Shown here: positions 47,601 to 55,648 of the stretch, one piece after another
How the letters are laid out: each line of letters starts with the position of its first letter
Position numbering within the stretch: position 1 is the first letter of the stretch
Assembly (NCBI RefSeq): GCF_900241005.1
Contig: NZ_OEST01000003.1
Location: 310,001-374,000, forward strand
Direction of reading: 5' to 3'
DNA: 64,000 nucleotides
From: Bacteroides cutis
Lineage (GTDB): Bacteria; Bacteroidota; Bacteroidia; Bacteroidales; Bacteroidaceae
Program-made: the position numbers and the translations under genes
The notes under the pieces: generated by a model
What the model saw: the letters and a program-made list of their open reading frames with translations, nothing else
The model's database searches: none
What the model was told of the DNA's origin: nothing

Positions 47601-47712
47601 ATAAATGTAAAGTAGAAATGTGCCCGTGACGAATAGATTTATCACGTACACTCTCAGCCGATATTTCTTTAATCGGCATAGCTACTTCTATTAGTTTTTT
47701 TGCTTTTGTCAT
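44689..47712 (-). CDS. DUF1156 adenine-specific DNA methyltransferase (PglXI-like)
   Basis: A 1007-residue methylase. The N-terminal DUF1156 domain begins KKLIEVAMPIKEIS and includes HLWWARRPLP (about 36-45). The SAM-binding motif I is DPFAGGG at 227-233, and the catalytic DPPY motif is at 626-629, in the order motif I before motif IV with about 390 residues between. Between them are two Cys pairs (CSNPSC and CPCC) forming a zinc ribbon, as in the COG1743 class of N6-adenine methylases. Equivalent to PglXI of type 3 BREX. It lies between the helicase (12-bp gap) and ATPase genes. It presumably marks host DNA as self; the target site cannot be read from sequence. Confidence 0.88.
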   Translation of the reverse strand: MTKAKKLIEVAMPIKEISAESVRDKSIRHGHISTLHLWWARRPLPVCRAVIFASLVPDPLDEQCPQAFKDAIQELLGNDPLYAPYPDIPYTAIYDPMPDNLRNRLLMFIGKFSPVCQANMLKGKNTASKEQLSEGCLIKWESKNDKAVLTKARKLIWVAYNAGQNPDASFISLSQSFDVAYQAIEEAENNLYSCIDRHLVTDIIKEKEAALQTAIDCFQKQMPSVFDPFAGGGAIPLEAARLGCRSYGNDINPVAHIIEKGSVEFPQKYGKPIRYTEEEFRRIYGKEGIDMLIAKGISISNGIINIPNRLSFDVEYYAKQLLAMTEKEVGYLYPADENGNKPIAYYWARTATCSNPSCKAEVPLLKQFYLANTKSKQIYLNPIIHETDIRFEIKEGECSIKEVWNHRGNLTCPCCGSVTTANQLKQQFKNKQTGERLLAIITESKDGKLYKSPITKDTIYLDIKAKRPTESMPTKYTQAFPSCTWGFSLWGDLFSNRQLYMLQSFVNNFSLLKDNIKEGLYFQALYTYLAIWIDRIALANTALGRWHTSGEKLEHPFNRQAIAMTFDYPESNPFCSSSGSALNQLEWIIRYLESESNISFSAQAANASSGEKEQFSAKTLTAVVTDPPYYDAIGYADISDFFYVWLKQTLSDLYPINFATPQTPKSEECTALKHYHHHSEAKAKLHFENKLTTIFDAIELQTSDIVSIMFAHQSTEAWTTLCNSILSSRMNITGSWPMDTELANRSRGLDSAALESSVTVSCRPSERSGYGSFKQVKRAIEEKVNKEVEKLYGLGFRGADLLTACFGQAVSEFGKYEKVEKADGSEVTVTELLELAKTAAFNALLRGFEGDEYTKFYIGWLQMNGMGETDFDDAAKFTRIGMNIDVSDIFHHHLLIKDGNKQHLASYTERITGEIQGTNINDPLIDQVQQAMMLWSKENRPKLLRLIKLVGSEANNSFWRVLASLKELLPDGDDMAQVNGLLANSEELIQSCQKDITGQATQMNLGF

Positions 47713-47724
47713 ATCTATGTTTTC

Positions 47725-50700
47725 TTATTTTTCAGTTTTATTTCTCCATTCATCCAGTGGCAGGTAGTATTGTACTCCTTTATCTTTCCGTTCAAAGATT
47801 AGCTTCTTGGCTGGGTTTTGAATACGGTGCAATTGTGGTTTAGATTTGCAATTCACTACAATATAAAGCCATGCACTGTTTCCTAGTTGTGCCAACCGGT
47901 TCATTTCATTCTCCGACAGCATAACTCCATCGATCCCTGAACGCCCTTTGACCTCAATATAACGTTTAATATCCAACTTGTTGATGCTCCGGATATCATA
48001 TCCTAAGTTTTGGCTGGAAACATCTTCCGCTTGCCATTCATTGGCTGTTTCATATTCGATAGCCATGTTCATAGCTATGGCTTCTACTTCATCGTCTCTT
48101 TTCATACCGTAATGTTGCTCATACTCCATTTGGCTGAGGGGGACGACATAAGCACATCCCAATATTTCCGGAGCTTTGGGATTTATTTGAACCATTTGCT
48201 CCATTTCGCGTATGCGTTCATCTTTTTTGCGAAGTAGTTCTGCTTTTCGTTCCATCTTATGCAGTAGCTTTTCCTGTATTTTTACATCTCCCAATAACAC
48301 CTTACCTTGCAATTCATTAATCTCTATGTCCAAATCCATGATAATCTGACTGAATGCAGTCTGCAAATATTCTTTCCGCTTTGTAGCATCTGATTCTACA
48401 ATCTCTTGCGTAGAGGTGAACAGAGGTAAGGTGATATTCTCGAATGCCCATTCGGTGACTTCTTCATTACCTATAACAGCAGGAGGAGTGATTTGCTTGG
48501 CAAATTGAAGGGGTGCATGCAGATCCAGAAACTTGGCCGGTGAAGTTGCATGAAACACTCCATTATTAGTTTGATAGACAAAACTAAGCTGCTCATTAGC
48601 TATACTGTCGTCTCCTTTGTTAGGACGGTTATCTGTGATTTGATTTTTAACGTAAAAAGCAAAATAGTCTTCAGTATCTTCCGGTGAAACGAGAATCGTA
48701 CCTTTCAGCATTTCGTCTCTGAAAGAATCGCGCACACAATCAATGAGTGCATCAAACAAAGCATTACCCGGATTGATATAGTGTACCTTACCCAATATGG
48801 CATTGGTGTTCTGATAGTCCAGGAATATGTGCTTATCGAAACAGAACAATAATTTATTGATATTTTCAGCATAGATGTTATAATCATCTTTTAGACGTTT
48901 GGAAAGTACATCCGGAATATTTTCTATTTGATAAATTCCGTCATGTATCATCCTATATTTGCCTCCTAAATAGCTGAAAGTCCTTTCAAAAAACAGACGA
49001 ATATAAATCGGTTGCAATCGTTTCTCGTCAGAGTGTTCTTTGAGAATACGAGCATCTTTATAATCGACTTCACTATGAGCGATTACTTTTTGTTGTTCTT
49101 CTATCTTATTCCGGAATACTTTCTCAATGATGATTTCATCCTGTTCTATAAACTGATCAAAAGAAGATTCTTTTCCATCAAAAACGGAAGTTATAATAGC
49201 ATCCAGACTAACATCCTTCAGTACATCTTGAATAACATCATAAACGCGGTCATCACCCATGCTTTGACGAATAATATCCAACTTTATCAGTAAACGGGAC
49301 AATACTTGCCCTTCCCGCGTGTTGTCCGCCACCATATTGAAGACCAGTACATCATTCTTCTGTCCATAGCGGTGGATACGTCCCATGCGTTGCTCTAAGC
49401 GATTAGGGTTCCAAGGGATATCCCAATTTATTAGCAATCTACAAAATTGAAGATTGATACCTTCGCCAGCAGCATCGGTCGCAATGAGTATTTGGGTTTC
49501 GGGAGACATGAAATCCCATTGTGCCTGGCGGCGTTCATCGACAGATAAGCCTCCATGAATGACTGCTACCTTATAGCCGTTGTTACTTAAACGTTCTCTC
49601 AAATAGAGCAATGTGTCCTTGTGCTCTGTGAAAATAACCAGTTTTTCACCATTGATAACTCCCTGACTTTTCAAGAGCTCTTTTAGCTCAATGTATTTCT
49701 TTTCTTCTTGATTTTGATTGTACAGGTTGTTCGCCATCTCATAAAGACGTTTCACTTCTTGAGCTTCGGTCTGTATCTCTGCTAAACTTTTTGAAGTGGT
49801 GAACAGTTTGAATTTTCGAGGGTCAGATAGGATACCATCCAACGCATCCCGTTCATCGTCTTCCAGGTCATCGTATTGGTCGATGCTATCCACATCCAGT
49901 TCTTCTAACTTCTGACGTTGTTTCCATATGTTAGGATTCTTGCCTACTTCATCCACTATGCCTTGTAACGCAATCCAACGTTTGTATAATGTGTTTTTGA
50001 TGGCAAAAATAGAACTGACTAATCGTCGTTGCATTACAGCCAAAGCCAAAGATACATGAATGTTCCTTGTTTCGGCTGCTTCTTCTTTCTGCTTGGTCAG
50101 ATAGTTGGTAACATTGTCATAGAGTCGCTTCTCTTCTGGTGTCAATTGAAAAGATACTGTTCTGGTATATCGATCCTTGTATAGATTGTTGCCATTCCAG
50201 TCTTTCATGTCCTCCTTTAATCGGCGTATGAAAAACTTATTCAGCCCATCTTTACTTAATTCTTTTACTCTGTCGGCAGCAATATCCTCTGTTGCAAAGA
50301 TATCTTCGTCTAATAATTGAAGAAGTTTTTTGAACGTATCAGTTCTTCCTCTATGTGGGGTAGCTGTCAACAGCAAGATATGTTCACATTGTTGAGAAAG
50401 TAAGTGTGCAGCTTCATATCGCTTTGACTTATATGTTTTTTGCCCATATTCATAAGCCGATAGCTTATGAGCTTCATCAAAGATGACTATATCCCAGTTT
50501 GTATTGCTGACAATGTTCAACACATCCTCCCGACAAATGAAATCAATAGAAGCTACCACTTTATTTGCCGAACGAAAAATGGTAGGGTCAGCATTAAATA
50601 TGCTTCTATTGACAAGCGTAAACGGAATATTAAATTTTACTCCCATTTCATCTTCTTGCCATTGTTTGGTCAGGCCGCCTGGGGTGATAATAAGTATACG

Positions 50701-51144
50701 CTCAATGATCTTTCGCATTAATAGTTCCTTTAATAATAAGCCTGCCATAATTGTTTTTCCTGCACCTGTATCATCTGCCAGCAGAAAACGTATCTTAGGT
50801 TGGGGAAGCAAAAATTTGTATACGGCTTCTACTTGGTGGGGTAGTGGATCTACAACACTACAATTGATGGCAAATAGAGGATCAAATTGATAAGCAGAAT
50901 TTATTCTTTCTGCTTCTGCAAATAATACAAATTTATCGGGATCGCCCTTGAAATTGAACTCTCCATCAGATGTCAATACTTCTAAAGAACTGAACTGTTC
51001 TTCTGTAATCACCTTGGAACTGCTTTTATTCGTATTTACTCCTGTAAATTTGAGCGAATACATAGTTCCTAATTTCTGTATTTTGTTAACAACAACAGCT
51101 TCTGTTGGTATTAGATTCTTTATTATATTGCCGACTTCAATCAT
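47725..51144 (-). CDS. SNF2-type DNA helicase/translocase with C-terminal DUF3883 (BrxHII-like)
   Basis: An 1139-residue superfamily 2 protein: motif I DDTGAGKT at 124-131, DEAH box at 223-226, and the C-terminal helicase domain with GRIHRYGQKND near 587-597, all typical of HepA/SNF2 dsDNA translocases. The end (about 1030-1130) is a DUF3883 domain with YIEVKGR (E1064, K1066) preceded by an Asp-rich strand, a layout resembling PD-(D/E)XK nuclease folds. Equivalent to BrxHII of type 3 BREX and to DISARM helicases. It overlaps the XRE regulator by 8 bp and is followed by the methylase after 12 bp, so the operon is tightly packed. Confidence 0.9.
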   Translation of the reverse strand: MIEVGNIIKNLIPTEAVVVNKIQKLGTMYSLKFTGVNTNKSSSKVITEEQFSSLEVLTSDGEFNFKGDPDKFVLFAEAERINSAYQFDPLFAINCSVVDPLPHQVEAVYKFLLPQPKIRFLLADDTGAGKTIMAGLLLKELLMRKIIERILIITPGGLTKQWQEDEMGVKFNIPFTLVNRSIFNADPTIFRSANKVVASIDFICREDVLNIVSNTNWDIVIFDEAHKLSAYEYGQKTYKSKRYEAAHLLSQQCEHILLLTATPHRGRTDTFKKLLQLLDEDIFATEDIAADRVKELSKDGLNKFFIRRLKEDMKDWNGNNLYKDRYTRTVSFQLTPEEKRLYDNVTNYLTKQKEEAAETRNIHVSLALAVMQRRLVSSIFAIKNTLYKRWIALQGIVDEVGKNPNIWKQRQKLEELDVDSIDQYDDLEDDERDALDGILSDPRKFKLFTTSKSLAEIQTEAQEVKRLYEMANNLYNQNQEEKKYIELKELLKSQGVINGEKLVIFTEHKDTLLYLRERLSNNGYKVAVIHGGLSVDERRQAQWDFMSPETQILIATDAAGEGINLQFCRLLINWDIPWNPNRLEQRMGRIHRYGQKNDVLVFNMVADNTREGQVLSRLLIKLDIIRQSMGDDRVYDVIQDVLKDVSLDAIITSVFDGKESSFDQFIEQDEIIIEKVFRNKIEEQQKVIAHSEVDYKDARILKEHSDEKRLQPIYIRLFFERTFSYLGGKYRMIHDGIYQIENIPDVLSKRLKDDYNIYAENINKLLFCFDKHIFLDYQNTNAILGKVHYINPGNALFDALIDCVRDSFRDEMLKGTILVSPEDTEDYFAFYVKNQITDNRPNKGDDSIANEQLSFVYQTNNGVFHATSPAKFLDLHAPLQFAKQITPPAVIGNEEVTEWAFENITLPLFTSTQEIVESDATKRKEYLQTAFSQIIMDLDIEINELQGKVLLGDVKIQEKLLHKMERKAELLRKKDERIREMEQMVQINPKAPEILGCAYVVPLSQMEYEQHYGMKRDDEVEAIAMNMAIEYETANEWQAEDVSSQNLGYDIRSINKLDIKRYIEVKGRSGIDGVMLSENEMNRLAQLGNSAWLYIVVNCKSKPQLHRIQNPAKKLIFERKDKGVQYYLPLDEWRNKTEK

Positions 51145-51349
51145 TGTTAGAGGATTTTATAAGATCTTTTACGTCCATTTGAAGGACTTCTGCTATCTGA
51201 AATAAGACTTCCAAACTGGGCTGTCTTCTATTGTAAACATAAGAATTGACAATACAGAAACTTTTTCCAAGTTTTTCTGCCAGCCAGGTTTGTTTGATAC
51301 CTTTTTCTTCAAGCACTTCTTTTATCCGATTCATAGGTTTGTCCATCAC
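51137..51349 (-). CDS. XRE-family regulator heading the defence operon
   Basis: A 70-residue protein that is essentially one helix-turn-helix: RIKEVLEEKGIKQTWLAEKL, then a recognition helix in SYVYNRRQPSLEVL, and helix 5 in ...AEVLQMDVKDLI. It resembles C proteins of restriction-modification systems in size. The gene starts at 51349 (MMDKP; the second Met is also possible) and overlaps the helicase gene by 8 bp. It probably controls the operon's own promoter at 51369-51399. Confidence 0.85.
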   Translation of the reverse strand: MMDKPMNRIKEVLEEKGIKQTWLAEKLGKSFCIVNSYVYNRRQPSLEVLFQIAEVLQMDVKDLIKSSNND

Positions 51350-51368
51350 AAAATTCTTAATTGTTAAA

Positions 51369-51422
51369 CAAAGATATAAAACAATCTGCTATAAAAAGAG
51401 AAAAGAGGATGATTATTTCTCT
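51369..51422 (-). promoter_or_regulatory. Promoter and candidate operator of the defence operon
   Basis: TATCTTTG on the minus strand (51376-51369) is an exact -7 box, leaving only about 14 nt of leader before the XRE ATG. An inverted repeat AGAGAAA (51397-51403) and TTTCTCT (51416-51422), 12 bp apart, overlaps the expected -33 region; a repressor bound there could block the promoter. A TTTT run rather than TTTG marks the -33. Confidence 0.55.
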
Positions 51423-52075
51423 TGGGAGGGTAAAAAGAGGTGGTAAAGTGTCTACTTAATATCCTTATTTCATGGTATCACAGGTCTGATATACTATCTA
51501 TTGGGATTAGAAAACTCTTTATACGAAAATAACGATATATTCAGCTGCAAAGTGTAATATCCATCTAATAGATAGGGTCACTTCGATGTTGAAAGTTGTG
51601 ACGGATGAGTAGAGAATTAGCCACGAACTGACGAATAAGGAAATGAATACATAAAGACACAATGAAACAATAAAACAATAAACTGACGGACAGGGAGAAT
51701 TAACGACGGGTGGCTTTGCCAGTTAATCAGATTGTAGTGTCGAAATAGGTAGAGATGAATTATAATCAGGGAATGGAACAAAGAATAGCCATATTTACTT
51801 TTATTTTGTATAACTTGGGTATAACAGAATTTATTGAAGAAATACCCTCGGATGTTACTTGCGTCTTAAATGCATCCTATCAGTGTCTTTCTAAGATATT
51901 TATTTCCATGTATTACCTTTCGGGATTTAATTTTATCGGCACTTTCTTCATTACGAGCCTAAATCCCTGCTAAGAGACTAATGCGGAAGCCGTGAGAGAT
52001 AATTTCATATCCACTTTGCGTTCTGCAATAATAGTAGTAGCTGACCAATGTTTGCCCTAGGGGATTGTTTGTAAG
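51423..52075. other. Gene-poor region upstream of the defence operon
   Basis: About 650 bp with no convincing gene; a 72-codon frame at 51755-51973 lacks a family resemblance and a ribosome-binding context. It includes short repeats reminiscent of the ACGAA/GCCACGAA intergenic wording of Bacteroides (about 51617-51640). Probably degraded spacer. Confidence 0.5.
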
Positions 52076-52363
52076 TTATTTTAAAAAGTACTTATTGCTA
52101 AGCTTATTAATTTTCAATAGGCATTCTACCTTGTGTATCTTTGCTGAATCGATTTCCATCTTCAACAGCCGTATTACCTCCCCACCCGTTTCATTGACAA
52201 TTCCGATTAGTGCATCTTTTATAATATCCGGTTCAACACGGTTAAGAGTACGTCTATGTATCTGTTCTAATAATACTTCGGGATCTGTCACGCCATTAAG
52301 TATACACTCTAATGTCTTTTTATAACTTTTTGAATCTGTTATTACACCATTGTAGACAGACAT
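52076..52363 (-). pseudogene. Fragment of an IS110-family transposase
   Basis: A 95-codon frame with the C-terminal transposase wording TLECILNGVTDPEVLLEQ and IHRRTLNRVEPDIIKDAL, and further GIVNETGGEVIRL, matching the region after the DEDD core of IS110-type transposases. The catalytic N-terminal half is absent and the flanks show no termini, so this is a decayed remnant. The 266 bp between it and the IS4 element hold nothing recognisable. Confidence 0.6.
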
Positions 52364-52629
52364 TCAACTTGGTAAATTTATAGACAAATTTTTTGTTTAA
52401 GTCGAATATCCGACGGTCATACTGACAAAGGTGCTGAATTCCCGTTACTCTTCCTGCCAGGAAGTTGTTTGATAAAATATGAATTCTCTAACTTTTTTGA
52501 AAAATAACTTTCAAGAACTCGCCAAATAGACATCCGATAGACTCTGGTACTTTTTATTGCAACTTCGCCTATTGCATTTTCAATTAATAAATTACGAAAT
52601 TTATCTAATTTGCTAGTTAAGATTATTAG

Positions 52630-53933
52630 TGTCCCATTAAAATTGGGACGAATTAAAAATTAAATAAACTTGGCCCATTTGGTCCGAATCGTTCTTTGTC
52701 CTTTTGAAATTTAGTTTTATCAAAGAGGTCTCTCAGATGAGTCTTATCAGTCAATGAGATGCTCAGTATTTGTAATATTTCATATGTACTTCTGTCCAGC
52801 TGCATATCGTGTTGAATGATTGCCACCAAACAGTAAGCGCATATAGCAGCATATATCTGTATTCGAACAGCATTCTCTGTAGTTCCCCAAAATCTTTTGA
52901 TTTTAAGGTGCTGCTTGAGCCATTTGAAAAACAGCTCTACCTGCCAGCGATTTTTATAAAGTTCAGCAACTTGAAGCGCAGATATATGCATCGCATTGGT
53001 TATGAATGTAAACTCTCGTTCTTGTTCTTCATCCCAATATTTAACCAGTCTAAGTGGCTCTGGGTAATATTGTTTAGGATAGAATCCAGTCAGAAGTACA
53101 CTTGCGTCTGAAAGCACATTCTTAGGCAGCCTACGTTTCCATTGGATGGATTTGTATTGAAAATTCTTTTTTGCTCTGACAACAAAGTAGGCTTCAATTT
53201 GATGAATTTTATACAGCATTTTGAAGTTGTTATAACCGCGGTCAAAGATGTAATAAGAACTTGATTCATAGGGAATTTCAATCATAACTTTAGAATCATG
53301 TATGGATGCTTCCGTGATATGAAAGAATGCAGGAATCTGTGTTTCCACATCATATAATGTATGCACTTTGATACCACCTTTCTTTTTGCGGAATTTTGTC
53401 CACCAAAAGACTGAAAGGCACAGGTCAATAGTTGTCGAATCGAAAGCATAAACGTTACCGCCAAGTTTGAAAATATGATTAGCACACTTTTGTCGTGCTT
53501 CGCTAACCAGGTAGTAAGCATATTCTTCAAAGATGTGATAATCTCTATCTTGATTTGCTCTTGCCAGCGATGATTTTGATACATTTTTACCCATTCCTAA
53601 ATGATAACATTTGGAATGATGAGCTTCAAGGGCAACTATCAAATCTCGCAGACTTTCACGATTAGAAAGTTGACCAAACATCAAAGCATGTAGTTGATTC
53701 CAACAGGTGAAGTGCTTCACATATTTATCACCAACATACTTGGTGACTATGCGGTTAAACTTACTTCGATTCAGAAATGAAGCCAATTGAGCGAAAACGT
53801 ATTTGTCTTGGAACATATGCTATCGGATTAATCTGATGCAAAGCTATAAATTCAAGTCCGTTCGCTCGAAAAATCGCTGTAACTAACTAAATTTCAAATA
53901 TTTCAAAGAACTCTTTTAGATTTTAATGGGACA
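52630..53933. mobile_element. Complete IS4-family insertion sequence
   Basis: A 1304-bp element bounded by perfect 14-bp inverted repeats TGTCCCATTAAAAT (52630-52643) and ATTTTAATGGGACA (53920-53933), enclosing one leftward transposase. The left end also contains a GTCCCA/TGGGAC hairpin (52631-52649) just past the transposase stop, usable as a terminator. No target-site duplication is visible: the 9-10 bp flanks (GATTATTAG left, GCAATGTAG right) differ. Confidence 0.9.
52653..53816 (-). CDS. IS4-family transposase (DUF4372 N-terminal type)
   Basis: A 387-residue DDE transposase. The DDE acidic residues are D126 (AFDSTTIDL), D192 (IFDRGYNNF) and E294, the last in the YREK signature Y287-x2-R290-x3-E294-x6-K301 of the IS4 family. 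The N-terminal part (1-110) is of the DUF4372 kind found in Bacteroidota IS4 relatives. The frame is intact, so the element may be active. Confidence 0.9.
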   Translation of the reverse strand: MFQDKYVFAQLASFLNRSKFNRIVTKYVGDKYVKHFTCWNQLHALMFGQLSNRESLRDLIVALEAHHSKCYHLGMGKNVSKSSLARANQDRDYHIFEEYAYYLVSEARQKCANHIFKLGGNVYAFDSTTIDLCLSVFWWTKFRKKKGGIKVHTLYDVETQIPAFFHITEASIHDSKVMIEIPYESSSYYIFDRGYNNFKMLYKIHQIEAYFVVRAKKNFQYKSIQWKRRLPKNVLSDASVLLTGFYPKQYYPEPLRLVKYWDEEQEREFTFITNAMHISALQVAELYKNRWQVELFFKWLKQHLKIKRFWGTTENAVRIQIYAAICAYCLVAIIQHDMQLDRSTYEILQILSISLTDKTHLRDLFDKTKFQKDKERFGPNGPSLFNF

Positions 53934-53995
53934 GCAATGTAGTGTAATATATTAGAAACCATTATAGAATAAATAAGTCTATAAAATTGATTTAT

Positions 53996-54016
53996 TGGAA
54001 TTTACAGGAGTCGAAC
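53996..54016 (-). other. Fragment resembling a tRNA 3' end
   Basis: On the minus strand, GTTCGACTCCTGT followed by AAATTCCA (54016 to 53996) has the form of a T-loop plus acceptor strand ending in a discriminator A. The upstream T-stem strand needed to pair with CCTGT is not there (AACTG instead of ACAGG), so it is not a whole tRNA. It could be an attachment-site half left by an integrated element. Confidence 0.3.
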
Positions 54017-54136
54017 AGTTGCCGATATTGCGATATACTTATCAAATATTTATCCCATTATTGTCACGTGTGTCGTATAAGTGATTGATAATCAGATATT
54101 GTTACTTTTGAGGAAGGAAGTAAATATAGATTTAAG

Positions 54137-54174
54137 AAAACCGTCGTAGGCAAATGTTTACGACGGTTTTTTTG
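54137..54174. terminator. Bidirectional terminator by the HAD gene
   Basis: A perfect 12-bp stem (54137-54148 with 54159-54170, arm AAAACCGTCGTA), loop 10 nt, with TTT following rightward and TTTTCTT following leftward. It ends the HAD-thioesterase gene (stop 54201). Confidence 0.85.
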
Positions 54175-54200
54175 TAGGCATATCTATTAAAAACAATATT

Positions 54201-55433
54201 TTATCCTTTTTTCAATACACTGTTTACTACCCTTATGGAAGATACCAGTTTATTGGTTGAGGTAAATACATCCACATTCCATACATGTGATGAACGGCCT
54301 TTGTGTACAATAGTTCCTATGGCACGTACCGTATCGCCTTCGTGTGCAGAGGATATGTGATTACCGCTGACTTGCATTCCCACGACGATTTCATCGGGTT
54401 GACAAATTATCATGGAACCAAGTCCTGCAACGGTTTCTGCCAATGCCAAAGTGGCACCTCCATGCAAGATACCAAAAGGTTGGCGGGTACGTTGGTCAAC
54501 AGGCATGGTTGCTTCTATACGGTCTTCAGAAGCATATGTATACTGAATACCCAGGTTTCCCATTAATGCATGGCGTGCGCGTGCATTCAGTACATCAAGG
54601 GGAATCTCAGCAGCATGTACTTCTGCTAAAATCATTTTCTCAACAGCTTGTGCAACGCCGTCTTCTTCGTTTGATGCGGTAACATAGTCGGCGCAAACTT
54701 TTACAGAATCTTGCGAATGTCCCATAGCGATTCCCATACCTGCCAGTTGAAGCATTGTCACATCGCAAACCCCATCTCCAATGGCGATCACTTCTTCGCG
54801 TTTTATATTTAGTTTCTCCATTAAAGCTCCTAATGTGTTTGCTTTGTCAATTCCACAAGGTACTACTTCCAGAAAATAAGGTTCCGAACGGAAAACGTCT
54901 AATGTTCCGTTCAACTGTCTTCTCCAATGATCTTCCAGGACAATCAGTGCTTCCTCATCATTACTGACCAGCATACATTTGCAGGGGGGGAAGTCTACAG
55001 CCGTGGAAAATTCGTCTTCTTTAATTATTTTTTGGTTGTTTAGTACTGCTTCACTGATGATGTATTCATTCTCCGGAGTATCTGTTATGATAATATCATC
55101 ATGGTAGGTGAAGATGGCAAAATTGTTTTTTCGCGCTTTCTTTTCCAGATAAGGTAACATTTCAGGATTGATACGTCTTTCAAACAAGATCTCTCCATTT
55201 TGTGCTTTGATTATTTGACATCCATTATAAGAAAGAATAAATCCTCCGTAATTTCCTAATTCAAGGGTTTTGGCCAATGGCATCAATCCGTAGGTCGGTC
55301 TGCCGGAAGCTAATACAATACGTACACCCATTTGCTGAACCTTTAGCAAAGCAGCCAATGTTCGGTTACTGATTTCTCTTGCGTTATTGAGAAGTGTTCC
55401 GTCTACATCGAGAACTAATAATTTGTATTTCAT
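54201..55433 (-). CDS. Cof-type HAD phosphatase fused to a MenI-like hotdog thioesterase
   Basis: A 410-residue two-domain protein. Residues 1-270 form a HAD-IIB (Cof) phosphatase with motif I LDVDGTLL (D9, D11), the LASGRPTYGL motif II and AIGDGVCDVTML (motif IV). Residues about 285-410 are a hotdog domain close to YbdB/MenI: HGGATLALAETVAGLGS with H324 and the general-base E333, then VGMQVSGNHISSAHEGD. MenI hydrolyses 1,4-dihydroxy-2-naphthoyl-CoA in menaquinone synthesis, a step needed by Bacteroides for fumarate respiration. Fusion of the two is notable. Single gene with its own promoter; HAD substrate unknown. Confidence 0.85.
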   Translation of the reverse strand: MKYKLLVLDVDGTLLNNAREISNRTLAALLKVQQMGVRIVLASGRPTYGLMPLAKTLELGNYGGFILSYNGCQIIKAQNGEILFERRINPEMLPYLEKKARKNNFAIFTYHDDIIITDTPENEYIISEAVLNNQKIIKEDEFSTAVDFPPCKCMLVSNDEEALIVLEDHWRRQLNGTLDVFRSEPYFLEVVPCGIDKANTLGALMEKLNIKREEVIAIGDGVCDVTMLQLAGMGIAMGHSQDSVKVCADYVTASNEEDGVAQAVEKMILAEVHAAEIPLDVLNARARHALMGNLGIQYTYASEDRIEATMPVDQRTRQPFGILHGGATLALAETVAGLGSMIICQPDEIVVGMQVSGNHISSAHEGDTVRAIGTIVHKGRSSHVWNVDVFTSTNKLVSSIRVVNSVLKKG

Positions 55434-55459
55434 GACGACTCAATTGTTGGTTTATATAA

Positions 55460-55490
55460 CAAAGTTATTAAAATGAAAGTTGTGACCGAA
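55460..55490 (-). promoter_or_regulatory. Promoter of the HAD-thioesterase gene
   Basis: Minus strand TTCG (55490-55487), 19 bp, TAACTTTG (55467-55460), 27 bp before the start. One mismatch at the -33 TTTG. Confidence 0.65.
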
Positions 55491-55648
55491 ATTCTTTTTG
55501 AGAAAAACAATATTCTTTCTGAAAAAACTACTTAAATAGGATTGATCAACGAAGTTCGGTTGTATAACAAATACTTTTTTTGCTGATTTTATAGGGTTCT
55601 TTCCATTTCAGCGCTCATAGTAGTAGAAAACCTTTAAAATTATGCTAT

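Noticed and set aside
41382..51349. Classification as a DISARM system
   Set aside because: DISARM needs drmA, drmB and usually drmC; none is present. The SNF2 helicase and methylase alone do not make it DISARM.
51755..51973. 72-codon frame on the + strand between the defence operon and the IS110 fragment
   Set aside because: No resemblance to a known family, no promoter or ribosome-binding context, and located in degraded spacer.
53996..54016. Calling a tRNA gene
   Set aside because: Only the T-loop and acceptor 3' strand are present; the T-stem does not pair and the rest of the cloverleaf is missing.
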